From: an uncultured Bacteroidales bacterium
Lineage (GTDB): Bacteria; Bacteroidota; Bacteroidia; Bacteroidales; UBA932
DNA: 64,000 bases
Direction: 5' to 3'
NCBI GenBank assembly: GCA_934717185.1
Contig: CAKUYQ010000016.1
Location: 1 to 64,000, forward strand
Below the pieces are notes generated by a model. It searched no databases. It worked only from the letters and a program-made list of their open reading frames with translations, and was not told the DNA's origin. The stretch's first letter is position 1. Every line of letters starts with the position of its first letter. Positions 1 to 7,617 of this stretch are shown piece by piece. Made by a program: the position numbers and the translations under genes.

Positions 1-28
1 CAAGTGGGAGAGTAGGTGACTGCCAATT
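1..28 (+). rRNA. rrf: 5S ribosomal RNA, 3' end only
   Basis: The first bases carry the conserved 3' strand of bacterial 5S rRNA (GTGGGAGAGTAGGTGACTGCC) and are followed at once by an intrinsic terminator. The rest of the rRNA operon lies outside the window. The exact 3' end is an estimate from the family pattern. Confidence 0.85.
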
Positions 29-33
29 TCAGA

Positions 34-67
34 GAGAGCATCAACATGAAAATGTTGGTGCTCTTTT
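34..67 (+). terminator. Intrinsic terminator of the rRNA operon
   Basis: A stem of about 13 bp (GAGCATCAACAT paired with ATGTTGGTGCTC, one G-T pair) with a short A-rich loop is followed by a T run. It sits a few bases after the 5S 3' end, which fits an rRNA operon terminator. Confidence 0.9.
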
Positions 68-95
68 CGTATATGCTGCCTACTGCTCAGAGGTC

Positions 96-160
96 TTCGC
101 TTATTTAAGTTTGCTTTCGCAAACGTGCTTTGCTTCGCAAAGGCTGACGCTTGTTAAGAA
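96..160. repeat. Two adjacent small hairpins downstream of 5S
   Basis: GTTTGC-TTTC-GCAAAC (109-124) is followed directly by CTTTGC-TTC-GCAAAG (128-142), and the flanks show a weak outer inverted similarity. No coding capacity fits here. The rest of 68-325 shows no gene; 228-290 is a pyrimidine-rich stretch with CTTTAC-like degenerate repetition. Function unknown. Confidence 0.45.
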
Positions 161-325
161 ATAGCCTACAATTCAACAAAATAGTTCGCTTCTTTCTTTT
201 TCAAGCAACATAATCAAAAACAGTTATGATTACACTCTTTACTTTCTCTACCCTCCTTACGTTCTTTACTCTCTATACATTCTTTACAATAAAAAAGCCA
301 ACGCCAATAAATAAGGAAAAAAGAA

Positions 326-333
326 TATCTTTG
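326..333 (+). promoter_or_regulatory. Bacteroidota -7 element (TATCTTTG)
   Basis: An exact TAnnTTTG match lies about 22 bases before the chosen start of the DUF3298 gene. It also argues against a start at the upstream ATG at 226. No convincing -33 element was seen. Confidence 0.6.
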
Positions 334-354
334 CATATACTAAAACATTTTATT

Positions 355-1062
355 ATGAATAAAAATATTATTTCACAGTTATTTTTGTGCATATTAATTA
401 TTTGTGCAATACAATCTTGCAAAAACAACATTAACGTTAGTTGCAAGCAGGAAGGCTATACTGTAGAGGATTCCATAGCTGTTATTAATGTTTCCTATAA
501 AACTTTGTTCTCACAGAATAAAGATCTCAATTCATGGTTTCAAAGGATCAATGATTCTTTAAGCAATAGATTCAAAGCTGCAGCTGATACGGTTAAGGAG
601 ATGTCTAAAGAGGATAGGAAATTCCTTAGAGAGGATTTCCCTCCATATTCCTTTTATGTGAGTGATTCAACTTTTAATCTCTCAGATAAATTAATTAGTG
701 AGCGCTATACTGTTTATACATATAGTGGAGGAGCTCATGGGTATACATATTTTATATCGCTTAACCTTCTGCCGGACAAAATGAAGAATCTAAGCAAGGA
801 GCAGATGTTCAAAAATGACCAAAATTCCGTTGAAAAGATTAATATGTTGCTCGACAAGCATTTTAACAGAATGGACTGTTTCTTTGAAACACCAACGTTA
901 GAGCTTGTATCTGTAGTTAACTTTAATATGCAAGGAGTTCTTTTTACATTTGAACATTATGTTTTAGGTCCGTATGCATGCGGAGAAGCGGAGATATTTA
1001 TTCCAAAAGATGAGATATCCCCATTCTTAAACAATGACCTTGCAGCTATCTATTCAAAATGA
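355..1062 (+). CDS. DUF3298-domain lipoprotein
   Basis: The 235-residue protein begins with a hydrophobic lipoprotein signal ending in the lipobox IQSC (Cys22), so it is predicted to be anchored in the envelope. The C-terminal half carries the DUF3298 (RsiV-like) signature: YSGGAHG around residues 123-129 and a GPYACG...IFIP segment near the end. The N-terminal half matches the DUF4163 type region that usually precedes it. An in-frame ATG at 226 would add a low-complexity run; the start used here gives a clean signal peptide and sits just after a -7 element. The stop overlaps the next start (ATGA), so translation of the thioredoxin-like partner is probably coupled. Members of this family include the lysozyme-binding anti-sigma RsiV of Bacillus, but no sigma factor is adjacent here and the role is unknown. 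Confidence 0.85.
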   Translation: MNKNIISQLFLCILIICAIQSCKNNINVSCKQEGYTVEDSIAVINVSYKTLFSQNKDLNSWFQRINDSLSNRFKAAADTVKEMSKEDRKFLREDFPPYSFYVSDSTFNLSDKLISERYTVYTYSGGAHGYTYFISLNLLPDKMKNLSKEQMFKNDQNSVEKINMLLDKHFNRMDCFFETPTLELVSVVNFNMQGVLFTFEHYVLGPYACGEAEIFIPKDEISPFLNNDLAAIYSK

Positions 1063-1553
1063 AAAAATTAGTAATTTTTACCATAACGTTTTTATTCTTT
1101 GTAGATCTTCTTGGAGCACAGAATAATATTAATTATAGCGATCCGCTTCCAAACAACATAAGTTTTATGGGGGCGGATAGCTCTAAGGTGAATATTGGCG
1201 ATTTTAGTGACAGGATAACTGTACTCTACTTTTGGACATCGTGGAACGGTGAAAGCAGAAAACAACTGCAGTATATCTCTACAGTTGCCAGAAAGATGTC
1301 ATTTCAACCTATACTCTTTATAGCTGTTTCGTTGGATGTAAACAGAGATGTGTGGCTAGGATATATAAACAGATTTAACGGGGGACTATTGCAGCTGTAT
1401 GCCGGAAAAGATAAGGATTTAATGAGACAATTCAACATAGTCTCTGTGCCAACTGTAATTATTCTTAACCGGGACAAGTATATGGTTCCTTTAGACAATT
1501 CATACAATATTCAAGAAAAATTAGAGGAGCTTCTCAGTACACAGATGAAATAA
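1059..1553 (+). CDS. Exported thioredoxin-fold protein without redox cysteines
   Basis: The 164-residue protein has a signal peptide (residues 1-20, ending LLGA) and then a TlpA/thioredoxin-like fold: a VLYFW strand, an active-site-like WNGESR (62-67), the SVPT cis-proline loop, and a C-terminal helix. In active TlpA proteins the motif is WCGPCR; here both cysteines are replaced (Asn63 and Ser66). The fold therefore appears kept while disulfide chemistry is lost. The start overlaps the stop of the DUF3298 gene, so the two are likely made together and may act together in the periplasm. The alternative, a recent loss-of-function, cannot be excluded, but the frame is intact. Confidence 0.8.
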   Translation: MKKLVIFTITFLFFVDLLGAQNNINYSDPLPNNISFMGADSSKVNIGDFSDRITVLYFWTSWNGESRKQLQYISTVARKMSFQPILFIAVSLDVNRDVWLGYINRFNGGLLQLYAGKDKDLMRQFNIVSVPTVIILNRDKYMVPLDNSYNIQEKLEELLSTQMK

Positions 1554-1557
1554 TATA

Positions 1558-1584
1558 TACAGGGTGTAAAAACTACATCTTGTA
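1558..1584 (+). terminator. Hairpin after the DUF3298/thioredoxin-like pair
   Basis: An 11-bp stem (TACAGGGTGTA with TACATCTTGTA, two G-T pairs) has a 5-base loop and begins 4 bases after the stop codon. It lacks a clear T run, so it may be a weak terminator or an RNA-stabilising hairpin. Confidence 0.4.
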
Positions 1585-1612
1585 TGTGACTATTCTTTAT
1601 TTGATTGTTAGC

Positions 1613-1620
1613 TAATTTTG
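1613..1620 (+). promoter_or_regulatory. Bacteroidota -7 element (TAATTTTG)
   Basis: An exact TAnnTTTG match lies 22 bases upstream of the ATG of the small orphan gene. No clear -33 element was found. Confidence 0.5.
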
Positions 1621-1642
1621 TATCGTTTCTAATCAAGTAAAG

Positions 1643-1984
1643 ATGGATTATATAAGAGAATTAGCAAAACATAACAACAAATCTTTAAATGATGACGAGC
1701 TACGCTTTCATAGTCTTTCCTGTTTCCAAAACAAGGCTGTATGTAGGATAGTTGCGACTGAGAAGTTACCTAATGATGAGATTATCTATTATGGTATAGA
1801 TTCAGAGGGCGTTATCTATTTTGGACCTGTGTCTGAATGGGAGCCGTTGTTTTATAACTATGATTTAATGCTCTCTTTTGCAAAAGAGAATAGAGTTATA
1901 CAATATAATAAAGCCTATGTAAAGATGAAGATTATAAAGTTTCTGTCAAAGGAGATGAATGCTTGCTGTGGCATAATCAGGTAA
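1643..1984 (+). CDS. Hypothetical protein (113 aa)
   Basis: I do not recognise the family. The 113-residue protein has no signal peptide or membrane segment and is mixed in character, with a tyrosine-rich centre (IIYYGIDSEGVIYFGP) that suggests beta strands and a lysine-rich C-terminal helix ending in CCGII. It has its own -7 promoter element, and the composition resembles that of its neighbours, so it is probably a real gene. It stands alone between the thioredoxin-like gene and the Fur-type regulator, which says nothing firm about its role. Confidence 0.6.
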   Translation: MDYIRELAKHNNKSLNDDELRFHSLSCFQNKAVCRIVATEKLPNDEIIYYGIDSEGVIYFGPVSEWEPLFYNYDLMLSFAKENRVIQYNKAYVKMKIIKFLSKEMNACCGIIR

Positions 1985-2021
1985 AGGATAATATGATGCC
2001 TGAATTATTTGCTAATAAAAG

Positions 2022-2053
2022 TTTGTGTTTTAAAATTATTCTAAATAACTTTG
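2022..2053 (+). promoter_or_regulatory. Promoter of the Fur-family gene (TTTG-N20-TAACTTTG)
   Basis: The -33 TTTG (2022-2025) and -7 TAACTTTG (2046-2053) are 20 bases apart, close to the Bacteroidota consensus. The -7 box covers the upstream in-frame TTG at 2051, which rules that codon out as the start. The leader to the ATG at 2069 would be only about 10 bases. Confidence 0.7.
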
Positions 2054-2068
2054 TATAAAATTTTTTAT

Positions 2069-2476
2069 ATGTTACAGCTAAAAGCAGAGATACAGAATTC
2101 AGGATTAAAGGCTACTCCGCAGAGAATTGCAATTTTAGATGCAATGCACAAATTGGGGCATGCCTCTGCCGACATGGTTGCCGATCAACTAAAAGATATT
2201 TTCCCTTCCCTTACTGTAGCAACTATATATAACGTGTTGGAGTCTTTTGTAGAGAAAAAAATTGTTGTACGGCGTTTCAGTTCCAACAATAAGATGTATT
2301 TTGATGTTAACACCTATGCTCATGCGCATCTTTATTTTAAAGAGGAGAATCGTTATTTGGATTATGACGAGCCGGAGCTTTTAGCATTGGTTAACGACTA
2401 CTTCAAAAACAGAAAGATTCCAGGGTTTAAGATTGACAGTATTGATATCCAGATAGTGGGGTCTAAGAGTGAATAA
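2069..2476 (+). CDS. PerR/Fur-family metalloregulator, cysteine-free
   Basis: The 135-residue protein has a Fur-type winged helix (ATPQR at 15-19, VATIYNVL around 50-57) and a C-terminal dimerisation domain. The regulatory metal ligands of Bacillus PerR are all present at a constant offset of six: His31, Asp79, His85, His87 and Asp98 for PerR His37, Asp85, His91, His93 and Asp104. The Asp at the last site is the residue linked with iron-based peroxide sensing in PerR. The two CxxC pairs that bind structural zinc are absent; the whole protein has no cysteine. It is probably a peroxide- or metal-responsive repressor. No peroxide-defence gene is adjacent, so targets are unknown. Confidence 0.85.
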   Translation: MLQLKAEIQNSGLKATPQRIAILDAMHKLGHASADMVADQLKDIFPSLTVATIYNVLESFVEKKIVVRRFSSNNKMYFDVNTYAHAHLYFKEENRYLDYDEPELLALVNDYFKNRKIPGFKIDSIDIQIVGSKSE

Positions 2477-2510
2477 AAAAGGTAACCCAAAGTTGGCGGG
2501 TTACCTTTTT
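2475..2510. terminator. Bidirectional terminator between convergent genes
   Basis: AAAAAGGTAACCC pairs with GGGTTACCTTTTT around a short loop. It lies between the end of the Fur-family gene and the end of the oppositely oriented NigD-like gene and has an A run on one side and a T run on the other, so it can serve both. Confidence 0.9.
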
Positions 2511-2533
2511 AAAGTATGATTGAGCAGATGCTA

Positions 2534-3238
2534 CTACTCCTGCGAGATTTTTTTGTAGTCAATCTTTACAACTTGGTCCGTGCGTTCGGTATCCTTAAAT
2601 TTTAGCTTTATACCCTTTGCTCCGGTGAACTCGGGATTATACTCACCTAATCTGAAGCAAGCGCTGGTATATACTAACTGATACATATCAGACATCTCTT
2701 TCTTTGTCTTGTGGCGGAATTCCAATACAGTGTACCCTTCGCTGTCTGCGTTCTCCTTTACAAGCTGGTTGTCAACAACATTAAAATAGTGTATTGCATC
2801 TGTCGTATGCGCTACGCCAAAATCTATATTAAGATAACCTCCTGTTATAGATGCAGACCTGTATGCGATACCAAGGTTACCCAATGTATCTTTCTCCTGA
2901 TCTACCAATGCAATAACATCTTTAGTAAGAATTTCATTTACAGCTAATAACTTTGCATTATACTTGTATCCGGCTACAGAATTTTCAAACACTGTAAAAT
3001 ATATTACAGCACGTTGTCCGCTTTTTGGCGTATAGGACTGGTAACTGCCTTTATCTGAAAAGTAGATCTGATCTCCATTATCCATGGTAGCTGTAAAATC
3101 TCCCGGTATTCCATTGCTTACAAGTGTTACCAATGCATAAAGCTGATCCTCACTGTCACTGTTACACGATTGGAATACAAATGGAAGTGCCAATGCACAT
3201 ACAAACAAAACTTTTAAATTTTTTAGAACCTTTTTCAT
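2534..3238 (-). CDS. NigD-like lipoprotein
   Basis: The 234-residue protein starts with a lipoprotein signal and lipobox FQSC (Cys25), followed by an acidic DSEDQ stretch and the YALVTLV strand typical of the NigD-like N-terminal domain. The rest is beta-rich, matching the two-domain NigD layout, and ends without a membrane anchor. NigD-like proteins are widespread in Bacteroidales envelopes; the name comes from a Prevotella bacteriocin cluster, but most members have no known function. No bacteriocin genes are near. It is transcribed alone, with a probable promoter inside the tail of the upstream aminopeptidase gene. Confidence 0.8.
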   Translation of the reverse strand: MKKVLKNLKVLFVCALALPFVFQSCNSDSEDQLYALVTLVSNGIPGDFTATMDNGDQIYFSDKGSYQSYTPKSGQRAVIYFTVFENSVAGYKYNAKLLAVNEILTKDVIALVDQEKDTLGNLGIAYRSASITGGYLNIDFGVAHTTDAIHYFNVVDNQLVKENADSEGYTVLEFRHKTKKEMSDMYQLVYTSACFRLGEYNPEFTGAKGIKLKFKDTERTDQVVKIDYKKISQE

Positions 3239-3303
3239 TTTTTATTAGTGTTATATTTTGTACATGTTAAACGCTCAAATAGAAAAATACTGCATTGCCT
3301 TTG

Positions 3304-3311
3304 CAAATTTA
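3304..3311 (-). promoter_or_regulatory. -7 element for the NigD-like gene (TAAATTTG)
   Basis: On the minus strand this is an exact TAnnTTTG match about 65 bases upstream of the ATG. It overlaps the last bases of the aminopeptidase gene. No clear -33 element was seen. Confidence 0.45.
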
Positions 3312-5129
3312 TTCAATATATTTTTTCAACCACACCTTTTCATCCTCATCCAAGTATGGCTCCAATGTTGTGTAAACAGCTTCATTGTAGCTGTTTAACC
3401 AATCTATCTCATCTTTATTCAATATGGAGATAACAAGAGGGGTTTTATCAATTGGAACAAGTGTAAATGTTTCAAATCTCAAAAAGCAGCCAAACTCGTT
3501 CTTAACCCAATCACGTGCGCAAATAACATTCTCTGTCCTTATTCCCCATTTGCCCTCAAAGTAGATTGCAGGTTCGTTGGATATAACCATACCGTTTTTG
3601 ATAGTAACAGGATTCTCCTCCATTCTTATGCTCTGCGGGCCTTCGTGTACACAAAGATTATGCCCTATCCCGTGACCTGTCCCATGGTAGAACATTGCGG
3701 CGTGGTTAAAGAGCGGACCCCTTGCAAGAATGTCCAATTGTGACCCTCTTGTTCCGGTAGGAAATTTAGCCATGCTCAAATCAATCATACCCTTTAATAC
3801 AAGAGTGTAGTATAGTTTCTGATTGTCGTCCAATTCTCCAATAGCTATTGTGCGTGTTGTGTCTGTTGTGCCAAAGGTGTATTGTGCGCCGGTATCCATG
3901 AGCAGAAAGTTGTTTGAGCCAATTGCATTAGAGCTATCTTTGGTAGCGCTGTAATGGGGTAGGGCTGCAGACGCTCCAAAGGCAACTATCGGTTCAAAGC
4001 TCTCCCCTCTGTAATCGGGGCACTCCTCTCTTAACTCCATAAGTCTTTCTCCAATGGAATATTCATCTAAAGGCTCCCCTTTATCAACAGATGAGTAGAT
4101 ATATTTTAACAACTTGCACCATGCAATACCGTCAAAAATGAAAGCTTTCTTAAAGCCGTTGATCTCTGTCTCATTTTTTACAGATTTCATATTGGCTAAA
4201 ATTCCACCCCTGCTGCAGTCCTCTACGCATATCCTTCCGTTGCCGGAAATCCTTAGATAATCACTAAAGGATAATTTGTCGGGAAGATAAATCCTAACAG
4301 CATTTTGCGGAAGAGCAGACAGAAAATCTCTAAATTCAAAATAGTTGTGAACTCTTATCCCTGCCTTTTTTAATAAACCTTCAATTGCAGAGGGGGACTT
4401 TTCCATGTTGCAAAACAGGTTTATCCCCTTTTCATCTACCACTGCGTACGATTCAACTATGGGATTATACTCCACGTCATTGCCCCTTATGTTGCAGAGC
4501 CATGCAATGTCATCGCATGTGGTAACTATGTAGGCAAACTTTTCGGCAGGCAGGAAATATGGCTCCAGCTCCTTTACAAGCCTGTTGTACTTTGACTTTA
4601 CAAGTTCTCCTGTTATCTCATAACCTCGGAGCTCTATACGTCCAAACTGCTCCGGCTTGCGTGATGGCCAGATATTGTACTCAGGCAGAGAGAATGGATC
4701 CTCCCCTGCAACAAGCTCTATTGGTTTAAGCTCTTTAGACAATGTGGCAAAATCATTTACGGAGTATAGAGTAGCATTAACACCAACCTTCTCTGCATGT
4801 TTCTCCGCCAACCACTGCGCTATTGAGGGGGTCCCGGGCATTTTCATCTTCATTAGTTTTATTCCGGAACCATCCAATTCTCTTGCAGCCTGCACAAAAT
4901 ATCTTGAATCTGTCCAAAGCGCGGCATCTGTCAATGTTATTACCAATGTGCCTGCAGAGCCGGTAAATCCGCTCATCCATTCGCGTGCTTTAAAATGCTC
5001 CTGAACGTATTCGCCAAAGTGTTCACAATTGGATGGAATAACAAATGCGGACAGCCCCTTGTCTATAAGGTACTTCCGCATTCTCTCCAAACGTTGTGAA
5101 ATAGTGATGGTCTCTATCTCATTACTCAT
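3309..5129 (-). CDS. Aminopeptidase P family metallopeptidase (M24)
   Basis: The 606-residue protein has the three-part layout of long M24B Xaa-Pro aminopeptidases: two creatinase-like N-terminal domains, the pita-bread catalytic domain, and a short C-terminal extension. The dinuclear metal ligands are visible: Asp in LLMDTG and GTTDTT, His in GTGHGIGH, and Glu in NEPAIY and RTENV. It removes N-terminal residues before proline and is predicted to be cytoplasmic, as no signal peptide is seen. Its ATG overlaps the nagB stop by one base (TAATG), so it is the last gene of the bamD-rpoZ-coaBC-recN-nagB operon and probably translationally coupled. Confidence 0.93.
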   Translation of the reverse strand: MSNEIETITISQRLERMRKYLIDKGLSAFVIPSNCEHFGEYVQEHFKAREWMSGFTGSAGTLVITLTDAALWTDSRYFVQAARELDGSGIKLMKMKMPGTPSIAQWLAEKHAEKVGVNATLYSVNDFATLSKELKPIELVAGEDPFSLPEYNIWPSRKPEQFGRIELRGYEITGELVKSKYNRLVKELEPYFLPAEKFAYIVTTCDDIAWLCNIRGNDVEYNPIVESYAVVDEKGINLFCNMEKSPSAIEGLLKKAGIRVHNYFEFRDFLSALPQNAVRIYLPDKLSFSDYLRISGNGRICVEDCSRGGILANMKSVKNETEINGFKKAFIFDGIAWCKLLKYIYSSVDKGEPLDEYSIGERLMELREECPDYRGESFEPIVAFGASAALPHYSATKDSSNAIGSNNFLLMDTGAQYTFGTTDTTRTIAIGELDDNQKLYYTLVLKGMIDLSMAKFPTGTRGSQLDILARGPLFNHAAMFYHGTGHGIGHNLCVHEGPQSIRMEENPVTIKNGMVISNEPAIYFEGKWGIRTENVICARDWVKNEFGCFLRFETFTLVPIDKTPLVISILNKDEIDWLNSYNEAVYTTLEPYLDEDEKVWLKKYIE

Positions 5130-5938
5130 TATAAAAGCGATTCTGAGTTAAGGTTCTTTTTCTCAATATCCTTGTAGTAGTTTACCGTGCCAACTTTAAG
5201 CTCGATTGTGGCCGCATCGTCGCATACAATTATCCCTTTTGGATGCATCTGCAGGATACTTACTGTCCACATGTGGTTTACGGCACCTTCAACAGCTTGA
5301 TACAGTGCGCGGGCTTTGTTATGTCCGTTTACAAGTATGAGTACCTCTTTTGCATCCATTATGGTTCCAACGCCAACAGTAAGAGCTGTTTTTGGAACCT
5401 CGTTTATGTTATTGTTAAAGAAGCGTGAGTTGGCAATGATTGTATCTGTAGTAAGGGTCTTTACCCTGGTTCTGGATGTTAGGGATGACCCGGGTTCATT
5501 GAAAGCAATATGGCCGTCCGGGCCTATGCCTCCCATAAACAACTCAATACCGCCGTATGATTTGATTTTCTCCTCATATCTCCGGCACTCCTCCTCTAAG
5601 TTTTTTGCGTTTCCGTTAAGTATATTAATGTTTTCAGGTTTTATGTTAACATACTTAAAGAAGTTGTTGTGCATGAAAGAATGGTAACTTTCGGGATGTG
5701 ACTCCGGAATACCTATATATTCATCCATGTTAAATGTGACAACATTTTCAAAAGATACCTTACCTGCCTCGTATAGATTTATAAGTTCTTTGTATGTCCC
5801 AAGAGGTGTAGAACCGGTTGGCAGACCCAATACAAATGGTTTATCTTTTGTAGGACCAAAAGCATTTATTCTACTAACAATGTATGCAGCAGCCCATTGT
5901 GAGAGTTGCTTATACGATTCCTGAATAATTAGTCTCAT
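5129..5938 (-). CDS. nagB: Glucosamine-6-phosphate deaminase
   Basis: The 269-residue protein matches NagB along its full length. It converts glucosamine 6-phosphate to fructose 6-phosphate and ammonia, feeding amino sugars into glycolysis. The phosphate loop GLPTGSTP, the catalytic FNMDEY aspartate, and the GPDGHIAFNEPGSS loop with the Asp, His and Glu of the catalytic relay are all present. It has no C-terminal transferase or second domain. The start overlaps the recN stop (ATGA) and the stop overlaps the aminopeptidase start (TAATG), placing it tightly in a mixed operon rather than in an amino-sugar cluster. Confidence 0.96.
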   Translation of the reverse strand: MRLIIQESYKQLSQWAAAYIVSRINAFGPTKDKPFVLGLPTGSTPLGTYKELINLYEAGKVSFENVVTFNMDEYIGIPESHPESYHSFMHNNFFKYVNIKPENINILNGNAKNLEEECRRYEEKIKSYGGIELFMGGIGPDGHIAFNEPGSSLTSRTRVKTLTTDTIIANSRFFNNNINEVPKTALTVGVGTIMDAKEVLILVNGHNKARALYQAVEGAVNHMWTVSILQMHPKGIIVCDDAATIELKVGTVNYYKDIEKKNLNSESLL

Positions 5939-7611
5939 ATCTTATTTTTTAATAAATATTTTGCATTCTCAATTGCCGCCTCAGACAATACCTCTCCGCT
6001 GAGCATTCTTGCTATCTCCATAACCCTCTCCTGCGGTGTGAGTATCTTGAGCCTGGATTTTGTCTGCCCGCCATCCGTCTCCTTGTAAACAAGTATATGT
6101 GTGTCCCCTTTTGATGCAATTTGCGGAAGATGCGTTATTGAAAATATCTGCATATTCCTCCCCATCTCATCAATCAGAGCCCCCATCTTGTCTGCAATCC
6201 TGCCGGAAACGCCTGTGTCTATCTCATCAAATATCATTGTAGGCATGCCCGTGTACTTGGCCATAAGCCATTTTATGCAGAGCATCAGCCGCGATAACTC
6301 ACCGCCGGAAGCAGCTTTTTGCACCGGCGCAGGGGCTATCCCCTTATTGGCGCTAAATAAAAACTCAATCTTGTCTTTACCGTTATGCTCATAATCGTCA
6401 GCAGGGCACAAAGATACAGTAAAAATTGCATCTTGCATCTCCAACCGGCGTATTCTTTCCTGTAAAACACCTCCAAGCTTATTAACGGCAGATTTTCTCT
6501 TTTCAGAGAGCTTTGCAGCACACATCTCCCGCTTTTTGCGCAACACCTCAACCTCTGCCTCAATCTCCTCTATCTTTTGGGTGGCGTTATTGCTAATCTC
6601 AATCTCGTTTTGCAACCTGTTACGCTCTTCAATAAGCTCCTCAATGCTATTCACCCCATGCTTTTTCATCAAAGAGTAGAGTGTGTTCAGTCTCTCCTCC
6701 ACATCCTGCAACCTTGCAGGCGAAATTACAACTCTTTCGGCCTCATCTTGCAGATCACTCTCCAAATCCTTAAGCTCAATTCTAATGCTCTCAAACCTCT
6801 CGCTTAGTTCAGCTAATTTTGGGTGTGCATCTGTATGTCTGTTCAAAAGGTGTGAGATATCTTTAAGATTCTGTACAAACGAACGGTCTGCATTGGCAGA
6901 CAGCATATCAATAGATGCACATAGGTCATTTTTATACTCCTCGGCTGTTGAAAGCTGTTTCTGCTCCTCCTCCAACCCCTCCAACTCACCCTCTTTAAGA
7001 GCGGCCTCCTGCAATTTTTCAAGCCGGTAAGAGATATAATCCATATTCCTCTCATTTGCGGCTGCCCTCTCCTTAACCTCCTTAAGCTCCGCATATTTTT
7101 TAGAAAGCAAGCCATTAGCTTCCCGATAAGCCTCCAATTCCTTTTCAGCTCCGCAATAATAGTCTAATACACTCATCTGGTAATCTTTATCGTTGAGCCT
7201 GAGCGTTGCGTGCTGTGCATGAATATCTATAAGTTTTAGAGTAATTTGCGACAATACTGCCAATTGAACAGGAATGTCGTTTATGAAAGACCTGCTACGT
7301 CCGCTTGGAGATATGACCCTCCTTACCAAAAGCTCGTTGCATGGTAGATTATCACATTCCAAAACAGAACATATCTCTTTTAACAGAGTTGGCTGGTTAT
7401 CAATAGAAAAGGTCCCCTCAACGATACAGTTGCGCTCTTTGTCCAATAGAGATGACGAATCACTCTTGCCGCCAAGAAGTAGAGACAAGCCACCCAAAAG
7501 AATGGATTTGCCGGCTCCTGTCTCACCTGAAATGATAATCAAACCGTTAGGAAACTCTATCTCAACAGAATCTATAAGGGCAAAATTGCTTATGTAAAGT
7601 CTTTTTAGCAT
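5935..7611 (-). CDS. recN: DNA repair protein RecN
   Basis: The 558-residue SMC-like ATPase has the Walker A GETGAGKS (29-36), long central coiled-coil arms (roughly 150-360), and near the C terminus the ABC signature ASGGELSR, Walker B-like MIFDEIDTG, and ITHLPQIAS. RecN acts in double-strand break repair on cytoplasmic DNA. Length is normal. It lies 6 bases after coaBC and its stop overlaps nagB, so it is internal to the operon. No LexA-type operator was recognised; expression probably follows the operon. Confidence 0.96.
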   Translation of the reverse strand: MLKRLYISNFALIDSVEIEFPNGLIIISGETGAGKSILLGGLSLLLGGKSDSSSLLDKERNCIVEGTFSIDNQPTLLKEICSVLECDNLPCNELLVRRVISPSGRSRSFINDIPVQLAVLSQITLKLIDIHAQHATLRLNDKDYQMSVLDYYCGAEKELEAYREANGLLSKKYAELKEVKERAAANERNMDYISYRLEKLQEAALKEGELEGLEEEQKQLSTAEEYKNDLCASIDMLSANADRSFVQNLKDISHLLNRHTDAHPKLAELSERFESIRIELKDLESDLQDEAERVVISPARLQDVEERLNTLYSLMKKHGVNSIEELIEERNRLQNEIEISNNATQKIEEIEAEVEVLRKKREMCAAKLSEKRKSAVNKLGGVLQERIRRLEMQDAIFTVSLCPADDYEHNGKDKIEFLFSANKGIAPAPVQKAASGGELSRLMLCIKWLMAKYTGMPTMIFDEIDTGVSGRIADKMGALIDEMGRNMQIFSITHLPQIASKGDTHILVYKETDGGQTKSRLKILTPQERVMEIARMLSGEVLSEAAIENAKYLLKNKI

Positions 7612-7617
7612 GGTTTT

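Noticed and set aside
228..290. Degenerate CTTTAC-like repeats as a CRISPR or tandem array
   Set aside because: Units are irregular and only pyrimidine-rich; no spacer structure is present. No CRISPR array was seen in the window.
226..354. N-terminal extension of the DUF3298 gene from the ATG at 226
   Set aside because: The extension is Thr- and Phe-rich low complexity from a pyrimidine-rich tract, lies upstream of a -7 promoter box, and would hide a clear lipoprotein signal.
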